A program made the translations under genes and the position numbers. Shown one piece after another: positions 23,811 to 35,297 of a DNA stretch of 64,000 nt (the first letter of the stretch is position 1; each line of letters starts with the position of its first letter). Under the pieces are notes generated by a model. It saw only the letters and a program-made list of their open reading frames with translations. It had not been told where the DNA came from and ran no database searches. This stretch comes from Spongilla lacustris (Eukaryota; Porifera; Demospongiae; Spongillida; Spongillidae): NCBI GenBank assembly GCA_949361645.1, contig OX442417.1, positions 2,857,026 to 2,921,025 of the forward strand, read 5' to 3'.

Positions 23811-25146
23811 GGAATATCAAAGAACACTGATAACCTCTAAAGATAAACTGTCTTACTGTCTTACTGTGATTGAAAGATCGACGATCGAGACCCCGATTAT
23901 AAATGTCACAGTGCTATCCGCGCGCTTTTTACGAGACTCCCGACTATCGGATCAGAGTCGATGAGTATTATTAATAGTCGTTATCGACAAATTAAACAAG
24001 TGTTTTGTTTGACCGAATTTCGTCATTTTCTTCTTCAGGACAGCAACTCAAGGAATGTCGATTATACTAATAGCTTCAGAATGTGCCCAAAGTGGTCTGC
24101 CAGATATACGTACGAGTAATATTACACCACCAGGAAAGTTCATTTTATATCAAATATGTAATGCATTTTTGAAACATTCATCTCCGCAAGCGTATACATA
24201 ATTGTATCAGATAAATGTATTTGTATCATACTAACAAAACATTTTTGATACATATCTGCTTGCCAAGATCGATGTTTCAAATATGTTTTTTGCTATGATA
24301 CAATCACCATTTATGATACAAATGTAGAAAAGCCTGGGTGTGTACTTCAATATATTTACACAGCATACACGAATAATTAGACTCATGCACAATCACATGT
24401 TTGCATTGCAGGTATGGCAAACAACCACAATTTGTAATGATTATAGTTACCATTACTTCAAAGCAGCCTTGTGGTGCGATCCGGTGGCAACCACGATTAA
24501 ATCAGGATATGAAATCATCAAAGAGCTCTGCAGTCATTTCGATCATAGCCAAAGCTTGGGTGGTGAGAAACGTGATATGGTGTGGACTGAAATTACGCCT
24601 TTTGACAAGGTCAGAAATGAGGCAATACACAGGTACACAGGATACTGGTCTGCGCACAAAATAAAATAATCAGTGGTAATATATCAGTGTTATTCGCATT
24701 TGAGTTTATTATTTATTATTCTGTACATAGATATGTACAAGTGAAAAGGTGTGTGTTCTTTTAACACGGTGAACTAACGGTTAATAATTTCTTTTCTTAG
24801 AACATTTTTTTTTAGAACATAAGAATGTTTCACTGTGCAGAGAGGTGGTTGTGTGGGATGGGAGTATGGTGGTGGCCTAGTGGAGGTGGAGGGTAAGATT
24901 ATATGGAGACTAGGAGTAGGAGGAGGAGCGTACTGGTTAGATGAGACGGATCAATGGAAGAAACTGGCAGTGTAAAGTTAGGGGCAACTCTAGGCGTGTG
25001 TGGAAGAATGTTAGTGGCAGTGGGAGGTGTGAAGGATGATGGTATATATAGTAAGGAGGTGATGGTGTGGAGAGAAGGGAGAAGGTCCCTCATGTCAGAC
25101 ATGTTGGTAGGATGAAGGATTTCCTGTGTGGTTAATGTTGGTGCAG
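23811..25146. other. interval upstream of the kelch exons
   Basis: This may hold earlier exons of the kelch gene, but none could be confirmed. The phrase ACACAGGATACTGGTCTG.GCACAAAATAA occurs here at about 24634 and again at about 25441 after the first kelch exon, so a small duplication exists. Low-complexity GGAGGTGG/TGGTGG sequence fills 24845-25140. Confidence 0.4.
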
Positions 25147-26627
25147 GTGGTCTGGTGGTGATGGGAGGGAGAGGTGATGGGTACAAGGCCATAGCTTCTG
25201 CTCAGGTGTTTGACGGGAATTCGACGACACAGACCTGGCACTTTGGACCCTCACTTCCCAAGCCATGTGATGCCATGTCAGCAGTGATCCATAAAGGCCT
25301 GATCTTTGCGACGGGAGGTCGGGGCATGCCCACAGCACTTTGGTGTGCCAACGTCAGTGACCTGGTGAGTTACTAGCTAGTCAGTACTGAGCAGGACAGA
25401 AATTTGGCCTTTTGAGAAGATATGAGATAGTACGATTAATACACAGGATACTGGTCTGTGCACAAAATAAGGTAATTTACCAGTGTAATTGGCTGTCTAG
25501 CACATGTACGTGGACGCTTCCTCAGCATGGTCCCATGCGCACACACATATGTGTGTTCTGCGTGTTCTTTGGTGTGTGCAAATCTGTGCACACATGTTGC
25601 ACATGTCCACACCACTCTCTTGGTAGCGATGCACACATGCACAATCGTCCCCATCAAATTGTTGCTGACCATGTATGCTGATGTTAGAGCTGTGGTTGTT
25701 TGCTCCATGTGTTCCTTCACACTAGAGCAGACACAACACCAATGATGTCCACACATGTGGTACACGACCGTATGACTATTTGTGCATGTACATCACACAT
25801 CTCTAATCCTTGACCACTGACATATAATTTAAGTATTAATTCCCTACATTATCACATGGAAATATTTTTTAAGAGCATGCAAGCTCATAGCCATGGAAGA
25901 ACTCTTATTATTAATAGTAAATGAACATTGTTAGGTAAATAATGTAAGTAGAACAGCATACTTCCACAATGTAATTCAGTGTAGTGTATTGCATTCATGG
26001 ATGTGTTTGTTCTAAACAAGCTCTGGTAAGTGTTGCTTCAAATGGCAAAAAGTCGAGGAACACACATGTACACCAATTGGCATACTTATATTTGTAATCA
26101 GAAGTTGTTTAATTAACCATTTAGGCCAATTTATTGGAGCCAGTTAGAAGCACGTGCAGCATGTACATGTCCAAACAGCAACAAAAAAAAAGCGTACAAT
26201 ACAACTGCTTGTTTTTGGCTTTGTTACCCCGCACCATTGTGGCTTGGCCACTTCAGCAATGTATTTTGTGCATGCACACACAGACACACACTACGACAGT
26301 CGCATTCACAACACAACACTCTTACTTGCCCCTCCCCTCACACACAGATTGCTGTACAGGACGAATCACTACAGCAATCTACCTGGAGAGAGCTACCAGA
26401 TGTACCATACAGTTGTTCAGCTGTATGTGTGGCTGATGGCGTGCTTCTTGACATCGGAGGCTCCAAGACCTGTAGTATTTATGCTTTCCACCCTTTTGAA
26501 CAGAGGTGGCAGTATGATGGAAACATGCCATTTGAGTGTTCCTATGTGGACACTCTACCACTGTCTGGAGGGGGGCTGTTGGTTGTTGATGGGGACAGTC
26601 AGAGGGTCTTGAGAGTCACCGTGGAAG
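25147..26627 (+). CDS. kelch-repeat protein, two internal exons
   Basis: Exon 25147-25364 lies between an AG acceptor (GTTGGTGCAG) and a GTGAGT donor and encodes GGLVVMGGRGDG, then VFDGN...WHFGPSLPKP and GLIFATGGRG. Exon 26348-26627 lies between CACACAG and GTAAGT and encodes WRELPDVPYSCSAVCVADG, LLDIGGSK, YAFHPFEQRWQ and LLVVDGDSQRVLRVTVEG. The frame passes phase 0 across the ~980-base intron. The repeated hydrophobic-GG strand followed by W and a P-x-P turn is the kelch blade signature; two to three blades are visible. Known kelch proteins form beta-propellers for protein binding. The N-terminal exons, C-terminal exons and any partner domain (for example BTB) are not identified here, so the class of kelch protein is unknown. 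Confidence 0.75.
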
Positions 26628-29235
26628 GTAAGTCATGCAAGTGATATCGTCAGTACTTCTAACCAGAATATTTTTCAGGTATGTCTAAGGTATTCACTTG
26701 TCCATTGAGCACAGTGTCAGCAGATAATAGGTTTGTGGATGGGTGGAGGGTCTACTAGAGTACGCATGGTATGTACAAGTATTTGGACATTAGTGTACAG
26801 ATGTGCATTCATGCATGGGTGCTACATGTAGGGCCTGAGGGGTGGGGTGTTGTCAGCTTAGTATAAATCCAATGCATCACTAGGGTAAGGGATTCTCACC
26901 TCCTTCGCCTCATAGGCCTGCAAGGGTGTGTGTCAGTACACCCATTTACCTCTCTTGAAATCACCTTTAGGAAGGTGTTGGAGTTATTTTATATATCACA
27001 CAGCCTCACTGCATTATTCAAGCAGGGCTGGCCAGTAGGCAACTTTTTTCCATTGGGGGTCTAAAAATGCAAGGTGGGGGAAATATAGTAGTTGTTGCAA
27101 TTAATTGTACATGTATACTTTTGCAATAAGTAATTACATGTATGTGTCAAGAAATATATCTAAGGCAAAAATAACAAAATATTATACAAACCACTTGTAA
27201 ATGTATTCCCTGATTGAATACATTTGTTGCTTATCTCCTAAGCTCTAAGAAATATGTTTCAGTCTTGTAAAGATCAGCGTAGAACCATGCTTGCATCAGT
27301 TCAGTCTGTTTTGATTTGTCAAATTATACTTCTCAGCCATGAACTGACGAAAGCCATGAACTGATCTATAGAGAATTTTGATTCTTGCGGGGTGGCTATT
27401 TCTTGGCTGGTATATAGCAGTTCACTAACTAATTGGGATGGCTAAGGCAACTGAATATGCCTTACATAGCTCTGGAAAAGCGTCCACAAGGTGATACTTT
27501 AGGTTGCACAGTAGAGCAAAAGCAGACAAGGATGACAAATAGCCTATGCCTAGAATCACCTTTAGCAGCTTCATCTTCTGAACCGAAGACTTTTTTTGGA
27601 TCAGAGAAATTGAAATGACTGCAGTATTAGTGACACAATGGTAATATAGCGGCAAAATTTCTTCAGAACACCTAAAAGAGTTTAAGTTATATTTATCACA
27701 GAATTCCATGCAACCTGGCATTGAAGATTTTGTACTGTTTTGAAAATGTATTTAAGTTTTCATAGTGACACAATGGTACTATATGATTTAGGCCCACAGT
27801 TGGGGCCTGGCACCCAAGCCCCATCTGGCCACCCCACCACTGTTCCATGAGAAATGTGATGTGTGATAATTCAACTGAATGACTGTCGTGTTTTCTGTTC
27901 TGCAAAAATCAAGCACAGATGTCCTTGATTCAGTTGCTACATTGTACGTTTGTTATATTTAGGTGTGCACTGATGCCATGCTGCAATAATCTTATTTAGT
28001 AACACCAGTGGAATTTGGATTTTTACAATATCATATTTTATTTCATAAATGTTTGGTTTTAGGGATGAGTGAAACAGCAAAATATTAGATCAAAAACAAA
28101 AAAAAAAAACGTTGTGAAAATAGTGGCACTGCTAGCTTATAAATATATCAAAAGAGCATCAGTATTATTGACATTATTGGGTTTAAGCTGATCTTAAATG
28201 TGGCATCAAGTCGTTGGATAACTGTCTCAACAATTTGTTTTTCTTTTGGAGAGCGGGGAGAGATCAATACATTGATAAATAGCATCTCTCCTTGAAAAAA
28301 AAAAAAGAAAAGAAAATAAGCCTTACTAAACCTCCTACCATTGCTGGCATCATAGTTTCCATATTAACATGTGCAACAGATATTTCACGCACTCTTGTCC
28401 TACCAGAAAGCAATTAGCCCGATATTGCACAGGGAAGTGGCAATAGCCAGAACAAAAAGATCACAATCATTTAAATCTCTCAGTCTTAATTTGCACTTTT
28501 GCATAGCTGCGGAAAAATGGATGGAGTTTGGATGCATAAATGCTCTGAACAGCATGCAGCAAATACCTGTCTTACACCTATAAAGCAGGGTTTTTGATCA
28601 TATGTTGTATAAGAATGATTTAGCAATAAGCTGCATGCTTTGCACATACAATGCATATACATGTAACGTATACGTATACGTATACACTTGTACCAATAAG
28701 CATGCATGCACATGCATGTTTAGTACGTATATGCTAGACCTATATTTAAACACTTGTCAAGTGTAGGTCACGCGCTATCCTAGGCACCAGTAGGACATTT
28801 ATTCCGAACTATAGGCATAACTGTACCCTGAGGATACATATACATGTATATATGCCTATAGGCATAATTGTCCGGAGGAAAATGGTGGGACAATGATGCC
28901 TAGGATTATATTTGTGATGGGGTGGATGACAGAGCTCTTCTTGTGGCGTTTGACACCTAGGCTTTCATACAATTCGCCAAGTGGCTATGGATTTATTAAT
29001 TAATGCGATGCGCTATGTTACGCAGACGCATGAATTCACAAATGCGCAGTTCATAAATCTAGTCTGTTACAATTCGTGCAATACGGCATGGAATTTTGAA
29101 CGATTATTCTTTAATTTCGGGGATGGGGGTGGGGGTGACAAAAGGAAATTCCTATAGTCATCATTTAGGGTTAGGTTATTTAAAGATTAATACATGTAAT
29201 ATACCTTGGCACTTGTGTCGCGTGTGTGTTTGGCC
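26628..29235. other. gene-free interval
   Basis: May contain further kelch exons, none confirmed. It includes an imperfect inverted repeat at 28776-28908 (TCCTAGGCA at both edges, TATAGGCATAA inside) that resembles the phrase-repeat TIR family. Open frames are short and unconvincing. Confidence 0.45.
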
Positions 29236-29694
29236 ATGGGTTCGTGTTTTTCTTCGGGAAGTGACGACGGAAAGTTCAAAAACGAACTATTACTAGCGCA
29301 TAACGCCTACAGAACGAAGCACCACGCTCCTGGTTTGCAAGTCTCGAGCAAAGCAGCGTCGCAGGCGCAGAAGTGGGCCAACCACCTCGCAAGAACCGGA
29401 AAGCTGGAACACGGAGGTCACGACGGAATGGGGCAGAACCTCGCCTATAAGAGCGGCGCCGAGTTCACTGCACAAGAAGTGGCGGACATATGGTACAACG
29501 AAGTGCAGAGCTACAATTTCTCGAGCCCCGGATTTGCCAGTAACACCGGCCACTTCACGCAACTCGTTTGGAAGGGCACGACACACGTAGGGTTCGGCAA
29601 AGCCGTTCGTGGTAGCACGACGTTTGTTGTCGCCAACTACGTTCCACCCGGAAATGTGGCGGGACAGTACGAACAGAACGTATTGCCGGCCTGA
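29236..29694 (+). CDS. GAPR-1/GLIPR2-like CAP domain protein, intronless
   Basis: An intact 152-residue frame. CAP landmarks in order: LLAHNAYRTKHHAPGL near the start, KWANHLA, LEHGGHDGMGQNLAY (first His), EVADIWYNEVQSYNF (acidic partner), NTGHFTQLVWKGTTHVGFG (the CAP1 signature with the second His), and FVVANYVPPGNV followed by NVLPA at the end. The length and ending match the Golgi-associated plant-pathogenesis-related protein 1 (GLIPR2) type, not the longer secreted type. I chose the ATG at 29236 over the in-frame ATG at 29206 because it sits in GCCATGG and yields MGSCFSS, a plausible N-myristoylation site with an adjacent Cys for palmitoylation; GLIPR2 is also myristoylated. No signal peptide is seen, so a cytosolic membrane-attached protein is expected. 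The coding sequence is clearly more GC-rich than its surroundings and lacks introns. Confidence 0.93.
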   Translation: MGSCFSSGSDDGKFKNELLLAHNAYRTKHHAPGLQVSSKAASQAQKWANHLARTGKLEHGGHDGMGQNLAYKSGAEFTAQEVADIWYNEVQSYNFSSPGFASNTGHFTQLVWKGTTHVGFGKAVRGSTTFVVANYVPPGNVAGQYEQNVLPA

Positions 29695-31267
29695 TATGAA
29701 AGGACGATCAATTTGTGCGCTCAATTTCCTTCGTTTCTATGTGTGTGAAATCCTAAACCATACATATAGTACATATCAAGTATATGATGTCACGAGTACA
29801 ATATCAGCTGAATCCGACCATTGATGGGGGCACCTCCTTTGATCTTTGATCAGGTGTAAATTTCTAACCGCATGCGCACGTGTGACTGTGGGATGTGTTT
29901 CTCCTGTGAATATGTGTTGTGTGTTAGATAGCTAGGCCACTTGAAATAGTTTTGCATTAAGACTGTCAGTAGTTATATGATGCATTGTTGTCATCGCATC
30001 GATATTTATCGCATGAATAGCAACGTCAAAACATTACTTCAGTCCAAAACTTTGTTTGGAAGTCATGCCATCTGAACTTTCTCAGAATGCACGTCATGCA
30101 TGGACGGATCGAGGACGGAGGCACAAATCTCCGTTTATGGGCACATGCATGTATATATGTATGCATTCCCTCAGGTGTTGTAAACTATATGGGTTGAAGA
30201 AGCTATGGGGGACCGTAAACACAATTAAAATGCATGCATGCATATAATCATGCGGCTTCAAAGTAAATTGCATGCATGCGTGCATGCAGGATACATTGGT
30301 AGGCATGTTTAACCATATAATATTGCAATTACATGATTTAAGGCGGTGGTCAGTTTCTTGCACGCACGTGCACGGTATAGAATGGTAGCCATATAGAGAC
30401 CGTAACCACAATTGCTATGCATGCATGCATGCATGCATGCACACACGCATGGCCAGTTTCAGAATGCATGCATGCACGTTACATTGGTATTTGGTAGCCA
30501 TGCACTCTTAATCTGCCTGAGCACCTCACTTTGCTTTGCTTTTGTACATCTTTTAAATTGGGAAGCAGTAGTCATCATCATCACATATAGTATAATTGTA
30601 TACTTCATGCATGTCCAAAGGAAATCTGTATACTTCAGGTCCAAGCGAAAGGGCTCAAGCGAGGCCTGGCCGCTTTTTATACATGTACATATCATTTCGT
30701 AATATATTATTGCGGCTTCTCAGTGCAGGGAAAATAATTCATTATTGTCCCCCATGCATGTATGTGGTTGTTTTTAATTCTTTTCCATGTAAATAAGTTT
30801 TTCACAAGTTGTATTCAAAGCAAAAGACTCGCAGAATATGTAATGATTATATTATGATATACACGTAGGCCACCCTTAGTAGGATCAAGCCCCTTTGAAC
30901 TATTGTCACATAATTTAATACTTAATACTAAACAAGCCCATTATTGCTAAACCTAACTATCATGTTCCGAAACATATAATCCACTCAAATGACTGGGAGA
31001 CTTCTTGTCAAATAGCTTAATTGCTACACGACGAGTCAGCACCAACTAAGTCTGCCGTAAATAAAAAGGTCAGCCATTTCGGCAGAGATGGCCAAAAGGG
31101 TAAAATTTTAAAGTGGTTGTGTGCTAAAAGTCACCAAATAGCCTGAGTAGCCGATTCTAGTTTTGCATTGCCTGCAAGGGACCTTAAATAAGTGCTCATG
31201 CATAAGTTGCCTGGAGCTAGCTATATAGGATGTGGCTAAGGAAGACCGCCATGCATGCAGGTTGCCT
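29695..31267. other. gene-free interval
   Basis: Contains dense GCATGC/ATGCAT words, including a pure (ATGC)n run at 30417-30440, and no supported gene. Confidence 0.5.
30417..30440. repeat. (ATGC)n tetranucleotide repeat
   Basis: Six uninterrupted copies of ATGC. The unit is self-complementary, so the run is palindromic. Related ATGCATGC clusters lie at 30230-30290 and 30460-30475. Confidence 0.9.
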
Positions 31268-31382
31268 TATACAGCAAAAAAAGTTTGGTGGATTTCACTC
31301 AAAACGGCTTACTATATCACTCAGAATCAGGATTTGGAGTGATATAGTTAGCCGTTTCACTAAACTTTTTTTGCTGTATATA
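31268..31382. mobile_element. palindromic MITE, mariner-like ends
   Basis: Left arm TATACAGCAAAAAAAGTTTG and the reverse complement of the right arm TATACAGCAAAAAAAGTTTA match. The arms continue through AACGGCT.ACTATATCACTC and meet at a short loop near 31320-31335. The TA at both edges fits the TA target duplication of Tc1/mariner elements. It is non-coding. Confidence 0.7.
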
Positions 31383-33559
31383 TATATAATTATATATATA
31401 TACTTCTTTTACGCGGCGTGTGTGGCAGCTATTCCAAGCTTATCGATTGGCAATATCTATACTCCACCAGCACTTACCTTCGAGGCCTTTCAACAGTTTG
31501 ACACAGATGTTAAGCGCAAATTGCTTCTCATGATGCATAGCTAATTCCATATCAGATTCAGCACGGTTTAACGTTTCAGGCACAAATCAGTTTTATCCAG
31601 AGGTGGTCTTGGTCTCAGCTCTCTTTTAAAGCATTCATTTGCGGCATTCTTGCCTCCTTCTGTTCCTTTCGGTTTAATTGCTGCATTTGACGGCATTTTT
31701 TAAATACAAGTTGCCCTGTTTTACATATGGAGAAATGCCCGGGCAAAAGGAATTGACAAATATTGCGGTTTGTACATTCCCATGCATAGAAAATGAATGG
31801 CTCTTTAACAATTTGATAATTACAAACTGCTCGATTTAGGTCGGGTAAATATTGCTTCAAAAACGTAAGATCTTGATTTAGAAGTATATAAAACAACCCC
31901 TTTATATTTCTTTACATTTGACAAAACCGCACTTTCCATAGAGAAGCACCGGCACACAATCACTCATGATAATTCTCTTAGCTCTGATTTTGTCGACCTT
32001 GGGAATTAGAGGCAATGTATTTAGTGTGGTTAAAGTATTTTTAGACCCCACTAACTTCTTTCCTCAGATTAAAAAAAAAAAGTATTTTGGTGCTATTTTA
32101 GTGCCGTATATTTTCCGGATACGCATTGTTTATGTGCTTGATCGTTTATTAAATAGTAATTCTAATAGTATAGATACTGTGCACGCTGTTCCATTCAGAA
32201 GATTGGAGTAAACCTACATGTACTTCGATCTACCTCCTGTATTAAAGTGATCATAATCTATCAATGCGCGCCTGTACAAACGATACTACCCAACCTTTTG
32301 GTGTGAGTACGAACGCACACGTACACACGCGCATGCACACGCGCGCACATGCACGCGCATACACAACACACACACTGATTGACAACATGTAGTATTGAGT
32401 GTACTTGTGAACAGTCTGCTTGTGAATCAGAATAGATGTGTATGTTTGTAATGCTGTATATAGTTGGGTAGTGTTGTGTACTTCGAACTTGTATATGGAT
32501 GGTAGTGTTGTGTGTACTTGTGTATATATGGTAGCTATAAAGTGGTAGTGTTGTGTGTATTTGTGTATAGATGGTAGTGGTGTTGCGTGTAGTTGTGTAT
32601 GGTATGATTTTGAGCTGAGTACTTGTTATTTTGAAGGTATAGTATGTATATGTGTATGCACACATGTACTAACGTTTGTGTATGCATGTTTATGTGTGTT
32701 TGCATTGTATCTGTGTTGTATTATAACGTGGAATACATTTCAGGAGCCCTTTGCTGCCGCTGGCAGAACACAAAAGTGTATCCTCAGTGAAAAACAAAGT
32801 TGCTTGTGAAGCCAGAACATGTAATACTGTGTGCGTGTGCGCATGTGTGTGTGTTTGTGTGTGTGTGTACAAGGGTGTGTGTACAACTTTCTCTATGAAT
32901 ATGTTTTAGTGTGTGTAAGCAATAGTACATGTCGTGCTTTAAAAAAAACTTTTGGAAGGCCATGTACTGGTCATATAAGAAGCCAAAACACAGTTTACAT
33001 AGACATAACATATGCATCATGCAGCTTACATGTACATGCAGACTAAAAACCCCACTCTTATGTCTAGGTACCTGTAGATCCAGGATAGGGTAGCAGTAGG
33101 TCCAGGATACGGTACCTGTAGGTCAAGGATAGGGTACCTGTATAGGCCCAGGGTACATACATGTCAAAGATAGGGTACCTTTAGGTCCAGTGTACATAGT
33201 TAGGGCTACATAAGTCCAGGGTGGTACTAGTGGTGATGAACATTTAGGGAAAGTAGGGGTGAAGACAATTGAAGTTGACTACAACTGACTAAAACACGAC
33301 ATTCAGTACATACATTGTGTACATGTAGATGTAGATGTATAACTTTGACCTGAAAATAAATATAATTTCATGATGTGCTCAGTCCAATGTAAACTGTGGT
33401 TAGCCCTAGCACTGTACTGCACCAGGTATGTTTTTAAATTTAATTATACAATGTAGAAACCATATACATTGTGTGCAGAAAGGGTTTTGGTGGAGATGGC
33501 ATGGGCCTTTTGCATCAGTTCTACACAACAATAATACACTATCTAAAACACTCCTAAAA
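31383..33559. other. gene-free interval with minisatellites
   Basis: Holds (CA)/(CG) blocks at 32305-32375, a degenerate GGTAGTGTTGTGTGTACTTG repeat at about 32464-32610, a TG-rich run near 32830-32870, and a GGTACCTGTAGGTCCAGGAT repeat at about 33064-33230. Two frames of 80-93 codons at 31615-31896 (minus) and 31966-32211 (plus) have no recognisable features. Confidence 0.5.
33064..33230. repeat. degenerate ~26-30-bp minisatellite
   Basis: Five to six diverged copies of a unit around GGTACCTGTAGGTCCAGGAT-AGGGTAC, with units of differing length. Confidence 0.75.
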
Positions 33560-34045
33560 GTCAGTATAGTGGGAGATGAAAAATGTGTTCCTGTGATGGA
33601 GGCTGTCTTTCCCCTTTGTACAGCCACTGAAAGGTGCTAGAGCAGGTAGCTGTAGCTTTTGGTGTCACCAGTTGTGGCTAAGAGCCTTTGTACTACATGT
33701 AGCTCTCTCAGGAAGATCAGAGAATGCGGACCAGGTACCCCTGATGTTACAATGGCAATAGGGGTGAAACTTACATGTATGCTTGGATGTCATTATAGAT
33801 AGCCTTTTTCAGGTCCTCTGCCTGACTGGCGACTGCACCTGCTGCCATAGTGGACTGTGCCAGGTGAGAGGATGGCATAGGTGTCAGAGCATGGGGCATC
33901 CCAAACCAAAAGGTTTCCACTAATCATTGTGATGTGGCCTTCAGATGTTTCCCATCTAAGTACTCCTAATCTCATGACTGGCTTTCCACACTTCAAGCAG
34001 CAAGTCCAAGGCAACACTATACTGACTAGGCTGCATGCCACTCAG
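33560..34045 (-). mobile_element. retroelement C-terminal fragment, second family
   Basis: Minus-strand blocks, separated by frameshifts and one stop, read in order: LKCGKPVMRLGVLRW, ISGNLLVWDAPCSDTYA, AGAVASQAEDLKKAIY, SLIFLRELHVVQRL followed by TTGDTKSYSYLL, and HLSVAVQRGKTASITGT. The (L)xWD.xCxDTxA block followed by GAVA..AE..K..KY-like and LSVA.QRGN-like blocks is, to my knowledge, the C-terminal nuclease-like region of a widespread animal reverse-transcriptase element. It differs from the YLDDG copies elsewhere in the window. At least two frameshifts make it non-functional. Confidence 0.65.
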
Positions 34046-34949
34046 AACAATCATTTCAACTGAAGATCATCTTGGCATTAGAAGGTATAAAGTTTGCTTT
34101 TATGTACATATTAATGTTTAAATACTACAATGTCATGTAATATTATAACATGACAAGCTGCAACCTAACTGGTAAACTATAGGATATGAGATATAAGTCA
34201 AAAGGAGCTCTGAAACTTTAGCACGGGGTCCTACCCTTGCATGCAAGCTGGCGATTCGAGCGCACAAAGGATAGGTTTAGTCTGCACTACATGCTGTCTT
34301 AAGAGTGGTGGAAGAGGTGGAGTTAATCTGGACGGAAAGACGGGATGCATGCAAGTTTCTTGAAGGTGTTAGAGGCAAGTTGGCCACATATCATTCTATT
34401 ATATTTACCGGCATTATTGTGTATATAAAATAAATATAATAGAAACGTATAATAATAAAAGAATTGCTTATAAATTGAAAACCTTGTGAAAAAAACACCG
34501 CATTGTTAACTATGAAGGAAACGATATATGCAGTGGCCGTTGGAAAACCGTAACATCAAATAAGGCTATACAACCGGATGTGTATGCACATGCACTACTC
34601 CTGAGAATCATTCTTCAGATATTGGCTGCAACTTTAGTGCAAGTGCCAAAATTAAGTACAGAATAACCTATATGACAATCACTAGCTTGATCCAATTAAG
34701 CCAATCTGCCACTTCGTTACAAGTACATGTACATGAACCAGACCTTTACAGCAGACTGTGCTTATAAAATGATTAAAACACCTCCATCATTACTGAACAT
34801 GAGAAGAGTTGAACTGTTTAATCTACACATGTATATATAGTATGTATCTCTTATTGAATATAATATTTGATTTTGATTTGATTGATTGCATACATATAAA
34901 CACACATACATATGCAAGTAGTGGCACAATGTGTACGTGCACTTACAAA

Positions 34950-35145
34950 CTGCCTATACATGGAAAGGGATATAACATACAAAAGGGTGATAGGTCAACA
35001 GATTTAAGTCGGGTACGAAAAACTGTAATGTTCAATGAAGTGAAAACATCATGGGGTAAGTGGTTCCATATAGGTATCACACGTTCAGTGAAAAAATGCG
35101 CTCGGAATGCACGATGGGGTAAATATACATGATTAGTTGAGAACT
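34950..35145 (-). mobile_element. LINE 3'-end fragment (RT C-terminal tail)
   Basis: The minus-strand frame reads HRAFRAHFFTERVIPIWNHL followed by PHDVFTSLNITVFRTRLKSV. The R...FF..RV...WN.LP..V..S.....F...L pattern is the familiar C-terminal tail of LINE-type endonuclease/reverse transcriptases (CR1/jockey-like). The polymerase core is absent, so this is a 5'-truncated insertion next to the first 7TM gene. Confidence 0.7.
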
Positions 35146-35297
35146 TTTGTAGTAACATCCAATGATACTTGAAAGAAAAACCTGAATAGATTGAAATGCC
35201 CCATGCTATCCAAGCAGTTTTATCATGTTCATCTTGCACACTGAACAGCTGTATATACAATAGCCATGTAATGCATCAGATACAGTCTGCTAATGAT

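Noticed and set aside
24340..24669. 109-codon frame as first exon of the kelch gene
   Set aside because: No kelch blade or BTB features and no convincing donor; it ends in a phrase duplicated after the first kelch exon, so it looks repetitive.
31615..31896. 93-codon minus-strand frame
   Set aside because: Composition is acceptable, but I see no motif, splice site or homologous block; left out as a gene.
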